From the NCBI GenBank assembly GCA_038147495.1, contig JAYQTT010000016.1, forward strand, positions 248,001-312,000: 64,000 nucleotides of DNA, in the 5' to 3' direction. Source of the DNA: MED-G116 sp038147495. Lineage in GTDB: Bacteria > Pseudomonadota > Alphaproteobacteria > Puniceispirillales > Puniceispirillaceae. The notes under the pieces were generated by a model. It made no database searches. It worked only from the letters and a program-made list of their open reading frames with translations, and had not been told where the DNA came from. The translations under genes and the position numbers were made by a program. This document shows, piece by piece, positions 43,721 to 53,367 of the stretch; position 1 is the first letter of the stretch; each line of letters begins with the position of its first letter.

Positions 43721-45304
43721 ATGGCACAGCCAAATGAAAAGCCCAGCGGCGGAACATCACTGCCGCTGGCTATTGATTTATCAAATATCAACAAACGATT
43801 TGGCGACGTCCACGCAAACAAGGATGTCAGCCTGCAGGTGGCGTCTGGCCGCATTCACGGCATCATCGGCGAGAATGGGGCGGGTAAATCCACCCTTGTC
43901 AGCATTCTTTACGGGTTTTACACCGCCGATTCCGGTTCAATTAAAATCAATGGCGTGGCAACGCCCATCCTGAATTCAGCCGATGCGATTGCGAAAGGGA
44001 TCGGCATGGTGCATCAGCATTTTATGCTGGTACCGAACTTCACCGTTCTGGAAAATGTCATGCTTGGCCATGAAGGTAGTCTTCGCATCGACGTTGCCGC
44101 ACAAAACACGCGCCAGGCCCTTGAAAAGCTGTCGGCCGATTTCGGCCTTGCCGTTGATCTTGATATGGTGGTTGAGGATTTGCCCGTTGGGTTGCAACAA
44201 CGTGTTGAAATCCTGAAGGCGCTGTTCCGCGGCGCCGAGATTTTAATACTTGATGAGCCGACCGGCGTTCTGACACCACAGGAAACAGAACAGCTTTTTG
44301 ATATTCTGCGGGCTTTGCGCGAGCAGGGTGTAACCGTGCTTCTGATCACGCACAAGCTCAAGGAAATCATGGCGATAACCGACGATGTGTCGGTCATGCG
44401 GGCTGGCCAGATGGTGGCGCATCGCAAAACATCTGAAACCTCACCGCCGGAACTTGCGGAACTTATGGTTGGCCGGAAAGTGCTGCTTGAGGTGGATCAC
44501 AGCCCGGCGTCACCGGGTGATGACGTGCTGGTGGTTGCCGACCTTTGCCTTGATTCCCCCGGGGGCGCCGGTGCCCTCAAAGACATTTCATTCACCCTTC
44601 GCGCTGGTGAGATTGTTGGCATTGCCGGCGTGTCCGGCAATGGCCAGTCGGAATTACTTGATGTCCTGTCGGGGATCACACCGCCTTCGCGCGGCGGTTT
44701 CTATCTTGATGGCCGATATATCAGCGGCAAAACACCCGCAAACCCCGCCATCTTGCGTGATCTTGGCGTCGCGCATGTGCCCGAAGACCGGCACAAACGC
44801 GGTATTGTGCTGCCCTTTTCAGCCGCTGAATCAATCATTCTTGGCTATAGCACAGCATCGGATGAGGGTGAGGGCTGGTGGCTAAGCCCGGAGACATTGG
44901 ACACGCATTGCACCCGCTTGATGCAGGATTTCGACATTCGCCCACCCAATCCGAAATTGGCAAGCGGCAATTTTTCCGGTGGAAACCAGCAGAAAATTGT
45001 TCTCGCCCGCGAAATATCCGCCCAGCCAAGACTGCTCCTCGTTGGCCAGCCAACACGCGGCGTTGATATCGGGGCCATCGAATTTATTCATAAACAGCTG
45101 ATCGCCCTGCGTAATGCTGGCTGTGCCATTCTTGTTGTGTCGGTGGAACTTGATGAGATCATGAGCCTGTCTGATCGTATTCTGGTGATGAATAACGGCC
45201 AGATGGTTGGCGGCTTGACGCGTGATGAGGCTGACGAAAGACGATTGGGGTTAATGATGGCTGGTATTGGCGCTGATGATCAAAGCATGGGGGCGTCAAG
45301 ATGA
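43721..45304 (+). CDS. Nucleoside ABC transporter ATP-binding protein (two fused ATPase domains)
   Basis: RbsA/YufO-type protein with two nucleotide-binding domains. The first has Walker A IIGENGAGKSTL, signature LPVGLQQRVEI and Walker B LILDEPTGVLTPQE. The second is degenerate, as is usual for the family: GVSGNGQSELL has Gln in place of the Walker A Lys, and LLLVGQPTRGVD has Gln at the catalytic Glu, although its signature FSGGNQQK is intact. There are 527 residues from ATG 43721. No ribosome site is visible, so translation may rely on an unstructured T-rich leader. It overlaps the first permease by four bases. Confidence 0.93.
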   Translation: MAQPNEKPSGGTSLPLAIDLSNINKRFGDVHANKDVSLQVASGRIHGIIGENGAGKSTLVSILYGFYTADSGSIKINGVATPILNSADAIAKGIGMVHQHFMLVPNFTVLENVMLGHEGSLRIDVAAQNTRQALEKLSADFGLAVDLDMVVEDLPVGLQQRVEILKALFRGAEILILDEPTGVLTPQETEQLFDILRALREQGVTVLLITHKLKEIMAITDDVSVMRAGQMVAHRKTSETSPPELAELMVGRKVLLEVDHSPASPGDDVLVVADLCLDSPGGAGALKDISFTLRAGEIVGIAGVSGNGQSELLDVLSGITPPSRGGFYLDGRYISGKTPANPAILRDLGVAHVPEDRHKRGIVLPFSAAESIILGYSTASDEGEGWWLSPETLDTHCTRLMQDFDIRPPNPKLASGNFSGGNQQKIVLAREISAQPRLLLVGQPTRGVDIGAIEFIHKQLIALRNAGCAILVVSVELDEIMSLSDRILVMNNGQMVGGLTRDEADERRLGLMMAGIGADDQSMGASR

Positions 45305-46428
45305 GTGCGCCACATGATTTGCCACGCTGGGCCGATGTTGGCTTGATCCCGCTGATCAATTTGCTGGCGGCGCTTGTCGTCTCCGGCATTGTTGTTGCCT
45401 TCATCGGCGAAAACCCCATTGAAGCCATGATGGTGATGATCAAAGGGGCTTTTGTTTATAAGGGTTCGCTTGGTTACACCCTCTATTACGCCACCAATTT
45501 CATATTTACCGGCCTGGCGGTTGCCGTGGCATTCCATGCGATGTTGTTCAATATCGGCGGCGAGGGGCAGGCTTATCTGGGCGGGTTGGGCGCCGGATTG
45601 GTGTGCCTGATGTTCGACAGCGTGCTGCCAGCGATTGTGCTGTTGCCGCTGGCAATCATGGCAGCAGCTGGCTTTGGCGCCGTTTGGGGGGCTGTTCCCG
45701 GATATCTTCAGGCAAAACGCGGCAGCCACATTGTGATCACCACGATCATGTTCAATTTTCTTGCCGCCTCGATTATGGTCTGGCTTCTGGCCGGTGCCTT
45801 AAAAGCGCCGGGGCAAATGTCACCCGAAACGCGCGTCTTTGGCGACAATGCGGCCCTGCCCTTCATTCATGAAATTGCTAACGCCATAGGATGGGAAATG
45901 GCCCGCTCGCCATTGAACCTGTCGTTTGTTGTGGCGCTTTTGGCCTGTGTCGGGGTCTGGATATTGATCTGGCGGTCGCGGCTTGGTTACGCCATACGGG
46001 CAACAGGGCACAGTGCCGGAGCCGCAGAATATGCCGGCATTCCTGTCAGCCGCGTGGTGATCATTACCATGGCCATTTCCGGCGGGCTTGCCGGAATGAT
46101 GGCAATAAACGAAATTCTTGGTGTGCAGCACAGAACCATCCTCAATTTCACCTCGGGCTATGGTTTTACCGGCATTGCGGTGGCGTTGATGGGTCGCAAT
46201 CACCCGATCGGGATCATTCTTGCGAGCCTTTTGTTTGGCGCGTTATATCAAGGTGGCGCCGAGTTGGATTTTGAATTTTCCACCATCACCCGCGAGATGG
46301 TGCTTCTGATTCAAGGTCTGATCATCCTGTTTTCTGGCGGCCTTGCCTATATGTTCAATAAGCCGCTTGCCCGACTTTTGGCCATGATGTTGAAAGGCAA
46401 CCGCCAGACGGAGGCGCAACATGGCTGA
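45301..46428 (+). CDS. Nucleoside ABC transporter permease, subunit 1
   Basis: Inner-membrane BPD_transp_2 family permease of 375 residues with about 9-10 hydrophobic helices. The family loop GEGQAYLGGLGAGLVCL and the cytoplasmic coupling segment AIRATGHSAGAAEYAGIPVSR are visible. It corresponds to YufP/NupP-type subunits that pair with a second, shorter permease. ATG 45301 overlaps the ATPase stop and the end overlaps the second permease by eight bases. Confidence 0.92.
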   Translation: MSAPHDLPRWADVGLIPLINLLAALVVSGIVVAFIGENPIEAMMVMIKGAFVYKGSLGYTLYYATNFIFTGLAVAVAFHAMLFNIGGEGQAYLGGLGAGLVCLMFDSVLPAIVLLPLAIMAAAGFGAVWGAVPGYLQAKRGSHIVITTIMFNFLAASIMVWLLAGALKAPGQMSPETRVFGDNAALPFIHEIANAIGWEMARSPLNLSFVVALLACVGVWILIWRSRLGYAIRATGHSAGAAEYAGIPVSRVVIITMAISGGLAGMMAINEILGVQHRTILNFTSGYGFTGIAVALMGRNHPIGIILASLLFGALYQGGAELDFEFSTITREMVLLIQGLIILFSGGLAYMFNKPLARLLAMMLKGNRQTEAQHG

Positions 46429-47395
46429 TCTCTGGCTGCAGTTTCTGTTGACCCTTGATGCGACATGCCGCGTTGCCACACCGTTGATCCTGTGCGCCAT
46501 GGCAGGCATTTTCTCTGAAAAATCGGGCGTTATTGATATTTCGCTTGAGGGCAAGATGCTGATGTCGGCATTTGCCGCCGCCGCGGTGGCATCATTAACA
46601 TCGTCAGCGCTTGCCGGACTTGTCGTGGCAATCGGAATTTCTGTTCTTCTGGGTCTGTTGCATGGTCTGGCCTCTGTCACTTTGCGTGGCAATCAGGTGA
46701 TCAGCGGCCTGGCCATCAATATTCTGGCATCCGGCCTGACGGTGACCGTTGGCATTGCCATTTTCCAGCAGGGCGGGCAAACCCCCAGCCTTGCACGTGA
46801 TGAGCGTTTCCGCCCAATCGAGCTACCGCTGGCGGAACAGATCGGCCATATTCCGGTTGTGGGTACGATCTATAAGGAAGTGATTTCCGGACATAACATC
46901 CTTGTTTGGACAGCCTTTGCCGCGGTTATTGTCACCGCAATTGTGTTGACCAAAACCCGCTTTGGTCTGCGTCTTCGGGCGGTGGGTGAAAAACCTGAAG
47001 CGCTGGACAGTGCTGGTGTGTCCGTTGCCAAGACACGCTATCTTGCGCTGATTATCGCCGGCGTGCTCTGCGGCATTGCCGGGGCCTATCTGTCAACCGC
47101 GCATGGCAGCGGATTTGTCCGTGAAATGACTGCGGGTAAAGGCTATATCGCACTGGCGGCGATGATTTTCGGTAAATGGCAACCGCGCGGCGCGCTTCTG
47201 GCATGCCTGCTTTTCGGCTTTCTGGAAGCTGTGGCATCACGCCTTCAAGGGGTCCAATTACCTCTCATTGGTGAAGCACCGGTCGATTTGATTCTGGCAC
47301 TACCCTATCTGCTGACCGTGATTCTTCTTGCCGGATTTGTTGGCAAGGCCATGCCGCCTCGTGCCATCGGCGAGCCATATGTCAAGGAGCGGTAG
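46421..47395 (+). CDS. Nucleoside ABC transporter permease, subunit 2
   Basis: Second BPD_transp_2 permease, 324 residues and about 8-9 helices. It contains IFSEKSGVIDISLEGKMLM, the characteristic LxLEG-type motif of the nucleoside/sugar permeases, and the coupling segment RLRAVGEKPEALDSAGVSVA. It completes the importer with the genes at 42698, 43721 and 45301. cdd starts two bases after its stop. Confidence 0.92.
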   Translation: MADLWLQFLLTLDATCRVATPLILCAMAGIFSEKSGVIDISLEGKMLMSAFAAAAVASLTSSALAGLVVAIGISVLLGLLHGLASVTLRGNQVISGLAINILASGLTVTVGIAIFQQGGQTPSLARDERFRPIELPLAEQIGHIPVVGTIYKEVISGHNILVWTAFAAVIVTAIVLTKTRFGLRLRAVGEKPEALDSAGVSVAKTRYLALIIAGVLCGIAGAYLSTAHGSGFVREMTAGKGYIALAAMIFGKWQPRGALLACLLFGFLEAVASRLQGVQLPLIGEAPVDLILALPYLLTVILLAGFVGKAMPPRAIGEPYVKER

Positions 47396-47397
47396 AC

Positions 47398-47799
47398 ATG
47401 CAGGATGATAATGCCCTGATCAAAGCGGCCATTTCGGCGCGGCATGCGGCTTATGCGCCATATTCAAATTTTCCGGTTGGCGCGGCGATACTGGACGAGA
47501 AAGGCCGCATCCATCACGGCCAAAATGTTGAAAATGCCGCCTATCCAAATGGCATCTGTGCCGAGACATCAGCGATTGCGATGATGATACAGCAAGGCGG
47601 CACACGCATTGTCAAAATTGCCGTGTCCGGTGGAGACGGTGAGCTTTTATGCACGCCATGCGGTGGGTGCCGGCAACGTATCCGTGAGTTTGCATCACAG
47701 GACACGCCAATATTGATTTGTGATGCGAACGGCTTGCAAGACCGATTTACCCTTGGCCAATTGCTGCCGCACAGCTTCGGGCCGGAAAATCTCGATTAG
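47398..47799 (+). CDS. cdd: Cytidine deaminase
   Basis: Zinc enzyme that converts (deoxy)cytidine to (deoxy)uridine. Zinc ligands are Cys54 in GICAETSAI, with catalytic Glu56, and Cys88 and Cys91 in TPCGGCRQ. The 133 residues indicate the short tetrameric type found in Bacillus and eukaryotes rather than the longer E. coli dimer. It is the last gene of the plus-strand operon and feeds uridine to the nucleoside hydrolase and Upp. It is convergent with upp across 24 bp, with no clear terminator between them. Confidence 0.95.
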   Translation: MQDDNALIKAAISARHAAYAPYSNFPVGAAILDEKGRIHHGQNVENAAYPNGICAETSAIAMMIQQGGTRIVKIAVSGGDGELLCTPCGGCRQRIREFASQDTPILICDANGLQDRFTLGQLLPHSFGPENLD

Positions 47800-47823
47800 C
47801 CCGCAAGCAGTTGTATCTTTACA

Positions 47824-48468
47824 TCAACCGGTGCCGTAAATGCGATCCCCCGCATCGCCAAGGCCGGGCAGGATATAGGCCTGATCATTCAATTCCCGGT
47901 CCAAAGCCGCAGTAACAATCGGCACATCGGGATGGGCGCCATGCAGCGCGGCGACACCCTCCGGTGCGGCGACAAGACAGGCAAAAACAATATCAGCAAC
48001 GCCCATGTTACGCAGTGTCTCAATTGCCATGGTGGCACTACCACCCGTTGCCAACATTGGATCAACAAGAATCACCTGCCTTTTATCCATCTGGTCCGGA
48101 AGGCTGGAATAATAGGACACCGGTTGCAACGTATCATGGTCGCGGTAGAGACCAAGATGGCCAAGGCTTGCTTCTGGACAGATCTGGCTGAAGCCATCGG
48201 CGAGCCCGTTTCCGGCGCGCAATATCGAAACGATGCAGGGCGCGGGATCTGACAGTGTCTGGGCTGTCATGGTCTCAAGCGGCGTGGTGATTTCAACAGA
48301 TGCCAACTGCAACATCTCGAATGCAGGGAAAGCAAGAAGCCACGACAATTCATGTAATGTCTGGCGAAACCGATGCGACGGTGTTTGTGCATCACGAAGG
48401 ATCGACATTTTATGCGCCGCCAGCGGGTGATCGAGAATGTGAAGTTTATGACTGAGGTCGCGCGACAT
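47824..48468 (-). CDS. upp: Uracil phosphoribosyltransferase
   Basis: Salvages uracil to UMP using PRPP. The PRPP-binding motif is ILVDPMLATGGSATMAIETL, the C-terminal uracil-binding stretch is QAYILPGLGDAGDRIYGT, and SILRAGNGLADG is also diagnostic. ATG 48468 with AGGA at good spacing gives 214 residues; the upstream GTG/TTG extension is rejected. It is convergent with cdd and divergent from tdk, so pyrimidine base salvage sits next to the nucleoside import operon. Confidence 0.95.
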   Translation of the reverse strand: MSRDLSHKLHILDHPLAAHKMSILRDAQTPSHRFRQTLHELSWLLAFPAFEMLQLASVEITTPLETMTAQTLSDPAPCIVSILRAGNGLADGFSQICPEASLGHLGLYRDHDTLQPVSYYSSLPDQMDKRQVILVDPMLATGGSATMAIETLRNMGVADIVFACLVAAPEGVAALHGAHPDVPIVTAALDRELNDQAYILPGLGDAGDRIYGTG

Positions 48469-48609
48469 GGTTCCTGTTCCCAAAGATTATGACACGGCAA
48501 AGTCTAGCCCGCGCCGTCATGTTTTTCCAACCAGAACCAATCTTTTTCGTTAACAAGCCTGCAGATTGTCATCACAATAAGACCGGTTCAGGTGAGGGAC
48601 AGATTTCCC

Positions 48610-49185
48610 ATGGCAAAATTATATTTTTCCTTCTCGGCAATGAATGCGGGCAAATCGACAATATTGTTGCAGGCATCGCATAATTATCAGGAACGCGGCA
48701 TGACAACGATGCTGCTGACCGCCGCACTGGACGAGCGCCATGGAAAAGGGCGTATTGGCTCGCGCATCGGGCTTGGTGCCGACGCGTTTGTTTTTTCGCC
48801 GGAAACCGATATGGCCGACCTTGTTTCAAACCAGCATCAACAGACCAAAATTGATTGTGTGTTGGTTGATGAGGCGCAGTTTCTGACTGACGATCAGGTT
48901 TGGCAGCTGGCTGAAATTGCCGACAAAATGAATATTCCAGTAATGTGCTATGGTCTGCGGACGGACTTTCAGGGCAATCTGTTTCCCGGAAGCGCCCGGC
49001 TACTTGCGATTGCCGATAATCTTCGTGAAATTCGCACGATCTGCCATTGCGGCAGTAAAGCCACGATGGTGATCCGGCAAGACGCCAATGGCAAGGTTAT
49101 CACCGATGGCGCGCAGGTCGAAATTGGCGGGAATGAGAAATACATATCCCTGTGCCGCAAACATTGGCGCGATGCCATGGATTAG
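48610..49185 (+). CDS. tdk: Thymidine kinase (type II)
   Basis: Phosphorylates thymidine (and deoxyuridine) to the monophosphate. Walker A is SAMNAGKS (residues 9-16), Walker B VDEAQFLTDD, and the zinc ribbon begins CHCGSKA with a second half near the C-terminus (SLCRKHW). There are 191 residues from ATG 48610 behind AGGGAC. Its last four bases overlap the end of convergent dapB. Together with the importer it suggests use of dissolved DNA nucleosides. The zinc site here shows three clear cysteines and one possible His ligand. Confidence 0.95.
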   Translation: MAKLYFSFSAMNAGKSTILLQASHNYQERGMTTMLLTAALDERHGKGRIGSRIGLGADAFVFSPETDMADLVSNQHQQTKIDCVLVDEAQFLTDDQVWQLAEIADKMNIPVMCYGLRTDFQGNLFPGSARLLAIADNLREIRTICHCGSKATMVIRQDANGKVITDGAQVEIGGNEKYISLCRKHWRDAMD

Positions 49186-49994
49186 CCGTCAAGCACATCC
49201 TGCATATCATAGAAACCGTGTGCCGCTTTGTGGGCAAAACGTGCGGCGCGCAGGGCACCGCGGGCAAAGATCGCCCTGTCTGTCGCCTTATGGGTGATTT
49301 CCACGCGTTCCGACTGGCCGAAGAAAATTACCGAATGCTCGCCCGTCACATCGCCGCCGCGTAAAACAGCAAAGCCGATGTCGCCTTGCTTTCTCGCTCC
49401 TGTCTGGCCTTTGCGCACCATATCGGCAACCGCTTCCAGCTCAACGCCGCGCCCACGCGCCGCGGCCCGGCCAAGCGCCAATGCCGTGCCCGAAGGGGCA
49501 TCAACCTTGTGATGATGGTGCGCCTCGATAATTTCAATGTCCCATCCATCGGTGAGTCGCGCCGCCACCTGTTCAACAATCTGGCCAAGAAGCGTGACCC
49601 CGACAGACGTATTGGCGCAATACACCACCGCCGCACTTTCCGCGGCCTTGCGAAGCACTGCCTCATCGGCATCGACAAGGCCCGTTGTGCCAACCACAAG
49701 GGCAGTGCCTGTTTTGGCGGCATGTGTGGCGTGATTACAGCTGGCTGCCGGACTGGAAAAATCAATCACCACATCGGCGTTGGCAAACAGCGCTTCGGCG
49801 TCACTTTGGATGATCACGCCATTTGGCTGGAGGCCTGCCACCACGCCTGCATCCTGACCAATATGCGGACTGTCCGGACGATCTGTTGCGGCGACGAGCT
49901 GCAAATCTTCTGCCGCGGCAATCTCACGGATCAGCATGCCCCCCATACGCCCGCCTGCGCCCGGAAGCGCAATCTTGATGCTGTCATTGCCCAT
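49182..49994 (-). CDS. dapB: 4-hydroxy-tetrahydrodipicolinate reductase DapB
   Basis: Reduces the DapA product in the diaminopimelate/lysine pathway. The dinucleotide-binding motif is PGAGGRMGGML (residues 11-21). The substrate and catalytic motif is IEAHHHHKVDAPSGTAL, with His159-His162 and Lys163. There are 270 residues. ATG 49994 (MGNDSIKIALPG) is preferred over the 21-codon upstream extension, which is Cys/Arg-rich and unlike the family. It is downstream of dnaJ, a frequent alphaproteobacterial order. Confidence 0.96.
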   Translation of the reverse strand: MGNDSIKIALPGAGGRMGGMLIREIAAAEDLQLVAATDRPDSPHIGQDAGVVAGLQPNGVIIQSDAEALFANADVVIDFSSPAASCNHATHAAKTGTALVVGTTGLVDADEAVLRKAAESAAVVYCANTSVGVTLLGQIVEQVAARLTDGWDIEIIEAHHHHKVDAPSGTALALGRAAARGRGVELEAVADMVRKGQTGARKQGDIGFAVLRGGDVTGEHSVIFFGQSERVEITHKATDRAIFARGALRAARFAHKAAHGFYDMQDVLDG

Positions 49995-50122
49995 TGATTG
50001 ACCCGTCTGTCTGCTAAACTCTGTCCGAGAATATAGACAGCATCGGCAAACCGGCAAGCGTTAAAGTCGAAATCCAGGCTCTGTGGGACGCTTGATCCGG
50101 CCTGATAATGCAAAAGATGCGG

Positions 50123-51247
50123 TCAGCTATCAGCCCAAAGACGTTTCACCCGTTCAAGAAAACTGGTGCTTTCCGGGCTGGTATCGCCAGCTTCGGCAAA
50201 GGTTGCCAGAAGCTCTTTCTGCTTTTTTGTCAGGTTGGTTGGTGTTTCCACCTGTACCTCGACAATCTGGTCACCATGGGCATTGCGCCGCAGGATTGGC
50301 ATGCCCTTGCCGCGCATACGGAAACGTCTGCCTGATTGCGTGCCAGCCTCAATTGTGAGACGGGCCATCTTGCCCTCAACCGTGGGCACATCAATCGTGC
50401 CACCCAGCGCCGCAAGCGTCATCGGCACCGGCACTTTTGACATGATGTTGGCGCCATCACGGGTAAAAATCGGGTGGGAATTGACCGACACAAAAATATA
50501 AAGATCGCCCGCAGCACCGCCGCGAAGCCCCGCTTCACCTTTTCCAGCCAGCCTTATTCTTGTGCCCGTATCGACACCGGCCGGAACCGAAACGGACAGC
50601 ACTTTGCTTTGCTGGACACGCCCGTCACCACCACAGCTTTTGCAAGGATCGGAAATAACCTGCCCCATACCCTGACAGGCATGGCAGGTTCTCTCGACAG
50701 CAAAAAAGCCTTGCTGGGCACGAACCCGCCCAGCGCCACCGCAGGTGCCACAGGTGCTTGGTTTGCTGCCGCTGGCCGCCCCACTGCCGTCACAGCTGTT
50801 GCACGACACCGGAATGGTTACGGTGATGTCTTTTTGCAGCCCCTTATAGGCTTCTTCGAGTGATACGTTCAGATCATAACGAAGGTCGTTGCCGGTATGG
50901 TCTTGCTGCCTGCCGCGCGCACCGCCGGAAAACTCCGAGAACATCTGGTCAAAAATGTCGGCAAATCCACCGGCGCCAAATCCACCACCGCCAAAACCAC
51001 CACCCGGTCCGCCTGCACCCTGCTCAAACGCGGCATGGCCAAGCCGGTCATAGGCGGCACGCTTTTGTGGATCTTTTAGAACATCATACGCTTCTGACGC
51101 TTCACGAAACCGCTCGGCAGCGGCTTCATCATCAGGATTGCGGTCCGGATGATTTTCCATGGCAAGTTTGCGATAGGCTGATTTCAGCGACTTTTCATCA
51201 GCATCACGCGACACGCCCAAGACTTCATAGAAATCACGTTTGCTCAT
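50123..51247 (-). CDS. dnaJ: Chaperone DnaJ (Hsp40)
   Basis: Co-chaperone that delivers substrates to DnaK and stimulates its ATPase. The J domain (residues 1-70) has the HPD triad in NHPDRNPDD. A Gly/Phe-rich linker (GGPGGGFGGGGFGAGGFADI) follows. The zinc domain shows four CxxCxGxG repeats: CNSCDGSG, CGTCGGAG, CHACQGMG and CKSCGGDG. There are 374 residues. It lies 72 bp downstream of dnaK behind a terminator-like hairpin, so some transcription must read through or start afresh. Confidence 0.97.
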   Translation of the reverse strand: MSKRDFYEVLGVSRDADEKSLKSAYRKLAMENHPDRNPDDEAAAERFREASEAYDVLKDPQKRAAYDRLGHAAFEQGAGGPGGGFGGGGFGAGGFADIFDQMFSEFSGGARGRQQDHTGNDLRYDLNVSLEEAYKGLQKDITVTIPVSCNSCDGSGAASGSKPSTCGTCGGAGRVRAQQGFFAVERTCHACQGMGQVISDPCKSCGGDGRVQQSKVLSVSVPAGVDTGTRIRLAGKGEAGLRGGAAGDLYIFVSVNSHPIFTRDGANIMSKVPVPMTLAALGGTIDVPTVEGKMARLTIEAGTQSGRRFRMRGKGMPILRRNAHGDQIVEVQVETPTNLTKKQKELLATFAEAGDTSPESTSFLERVKRLWADS

Positions 51248-51267
51248 GCTGCCTGCCGCTATTCACT

Positions 51268-51299
51268 AAAAAACTGCCGGGGTGCTCATGGCACCCCGG
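51268..51299 (-). terminator. Intrinsic terminator between dnaK and dnaJ
   Basis: A perfect 9-bp stem, CCGGGGTGC (51277-51285) with GCACCCCGG (51291-51299), a five-base loop and six T on the minus strand (51273-51268). It lies 20 bp after the dnaK stop and may reduce dnaJ expression relative to dnaK. Confidence 0.85.
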
Positions 51300-51319
51300 T
51301 CATTCAAGTTGTTGTCTGG

Positions 51320-53239
51320 TTACTTCTTGCCGTCGTTGTTATCGCCGTCAACTTCTTCGAATTCGGCATCAACCACGGTGTCATCTGCGTCACTGGATGA
51401 ACCCTGTTGGGCGGCACCATCCATATCATCCGCGTCTTGACCGGATTGATATGCTGCCTCGCCCATCTTCATCATTGCTTGCGACAGTTCAGCAGATTTC
51501 GCCTTCACATCCTCGAGGTCATCGCCATCGAGAGCCGCTTGCAGGGCCTCAATACCGGCTTCGACATCTGCTTTTGCTGCAGGGTCTGCCTTGTCGCCAA
51601 GGTCAGAGATCGCTTTTTGCGCCCCATGAACAAGAGCCTCACCCTGATTCCGTGTTTCCACAGATTCACGGCGCTTCTTGTCTTCCTCGGCATTGGCTTC
51701 GGCATCCTGAACCATCCGCTCAATGTCGGCATCTTCAAGGCCGCCAGATGCCTGGATCCGAATTTCCTGTTCCTTGCCGGTGGCCTTGTCCTTGGCGCTC
51801 ACCTTAACGATACCGTTGGCATCGATGTCGAAGGTAACCTCAATCTGCGGGACACCACGCGGTGCGGGTGCAATTCCCTCAAGGTTGAACTGGCCAAGAT
51901 GCTTGTTGTCGGCCGCCATTTCACGCTCGCCCTGATAGACCGAAATGGTCACAGCTGACTGATTGTCATCCGCCGTTGAAAAGACTTGGCTTTTCTTGGT
52001 TGGGATCGTTGTATTGCGATCAATCAACCGGGTGAAGACACCACCAAGCGTCTCAATACCAAGCGACAATGGCGTCACATCAAGAAGCAACACGTCCTTG
52101 ACATCACCGGTCAGGACACCCGCCTGAATTGCCGCACCAGACGCCACAACCTCATCCGGGTTAACGCCGCGATGCGGGTCCGTACCAAAGAAATTTTTCA
52201 CCGTTTCGATGATCTTCGGCATTCTGGTCATGCCACCAACGAGGATAACCTCGTCAATTTCTGATGCCTTGATGCCAGCGTCTTTCAGCGCCGCCTTACA
52301 AGGGGTGATCGTCCGCTGAACCAAATCCTCGACAAGCTGTTCAAGCTTGGCTCTTGTGAGTTTCACATTGAGGTGCTTTGGCCCACTTGCATCAGCCGTG
52401 ATAAACGGCAGATTAACGTCTGTCTGCAACGACGATGACAATTCAATCTTAGCCTTTTCTGCAGCTTCCTTGAGACGCTGCAATGCCAGCTTGTCATTAC
52501 GAAGATCAATACCATCGCTCGACTTGAAGGAGTCGGCGAGGTACTCGATGATCTGATGGTCAAAATCCTCACCGCCAAGGAAGGTATCACCATTGGTCGA
52601 TTTGACCTCGAAGACGCCATCCCCGACCTCAAGGATTGATACGTCAAACGTACCGCCACCAAGGTCATAAACCACAATCAGGCCGGACTCTTTCCGGTCA
52701 AGACCATAAGCCAGCGCTGCGGCGGTCGGCTCGTTGATGATGCGAAGCACGTTAAGGCCAGCGATCTTGCCCGCATCCTTTGTGGCCTGACGCTGTGCAT
52801 CGTTGAAATAAGCCGGAACCGTGATGACCGCTTCAGTAACAGTTTCACCAAGAAATGCTTCTGCATCTTCTTTGAGCTTGCGCAACACGAAGCTGGAGAT
52901 CTGGCTGGGCGAGTATTCTTCGCCATCCACTTTCACCCATGCATCACCATTCTTGGCGCCTATAACCTCGTAGGGCACCAGCTTGGCGAAATTCTTTGTC
53001 GCCTTGTCAGTGTGCCGACGGCCAATCAGACGCTTGATGGCAAATAATGTCTTTTCCGGGTTGGTTACAGCCTGCCGCTTTGCCGGCTGGCCGACCAAAC
53101 GCTCACCATCGGTGAACGCAACCATCGATGGTGTTGTCCGAGCGCCTTCAGCGTTTTCGATGACGCGGGGCTCGGATCCATCCATAACGGCAACACAGGA
53201 ATTTGTCGTTCCAAGGTCAATACCAATTACTTTACCCAT
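51320..53239 (-). CDS. dnaK: Chaperone DnaK (Hsp70)
   Basis: ATP-dependent folding chaperone. The ATPase domain begins IGIDLGTTNSCVAVMDG and contains VYDLGGGTFDVSILEVGDG and ILVGGMTRMPKI. The linker DVLLLDVTPLSLGIETLGG leads to the substrate-binding domain, and the tail ends in an Asp/Glu-rich segment typical of Hsp70. There are 639 residues. A heat-shock sigma-32-type promoter lies upstream in the gap to grpE, and a terminator follows. Confidence 0.98.
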   Translation of the reverse strand: MGKVIGIDLGTTNSCVAVMDGSEPRVIENAEGARTTPSMVAFTDGERLVGQPAKRQAVTNPEKTLFAIKRLIGRRHTDKATKNFAKLVPYEVIGAKNGDAWVKVDGEEYSPSQISSFVLRKLKEDAEAFLGETVTEAVITVPAYFNDAQRQATKDAGKIAGLNVLRIINEPTAAALAYGLDRKESGLIVVYDLGGGTFDVSILEVGDGVFEVKSTNGDTFLGGEDFDHQIIEYLADSFKSSDGIDLRNDKLALQRLKEAAEKAKIELSSSLQTDVNLPFITADASGPKHLNVKLTRAKLEQLVEDLVQRTITPCKAALKDAGIKASEIDEVILVGGMTRMPKIIETVKNFFGTDPHRGVNPDEVVASGAAIQAGVLTGDVKDVLLLDVTPLSLGIETLGGVFTRLIDRNTTIPTKKSQVFSTADDNQSAVTISVYQGEREMAADNKHLGQFNLEGIAPAPRGVPQIEVTFDIDANGIVKVSAKDKATGKEQEIRIQASGGLEDADIERMVQDAEANAEEDKKRRESVETRNQGEALVHGAQKAISDLGDKADPAAKADVEAGIEALQAALDGDDLEDVKAKSAELSQAMMKMGEAAYQSGQDADDMDGAAQQGSSSDADDTVVDAEFEEVDGDNNDGKK

Positions 53240-53367
53240 TTTAATGCTCCTTTCTCATATCACAGCTGCATTAATGCTTATTTGGCTGCTGCGATCCTCT
53301 CGGCATTTTGTTTTGTTATGACGATGGCACCACACAACAAGAACATGCTCTTCTTTTTCTACCGTCC

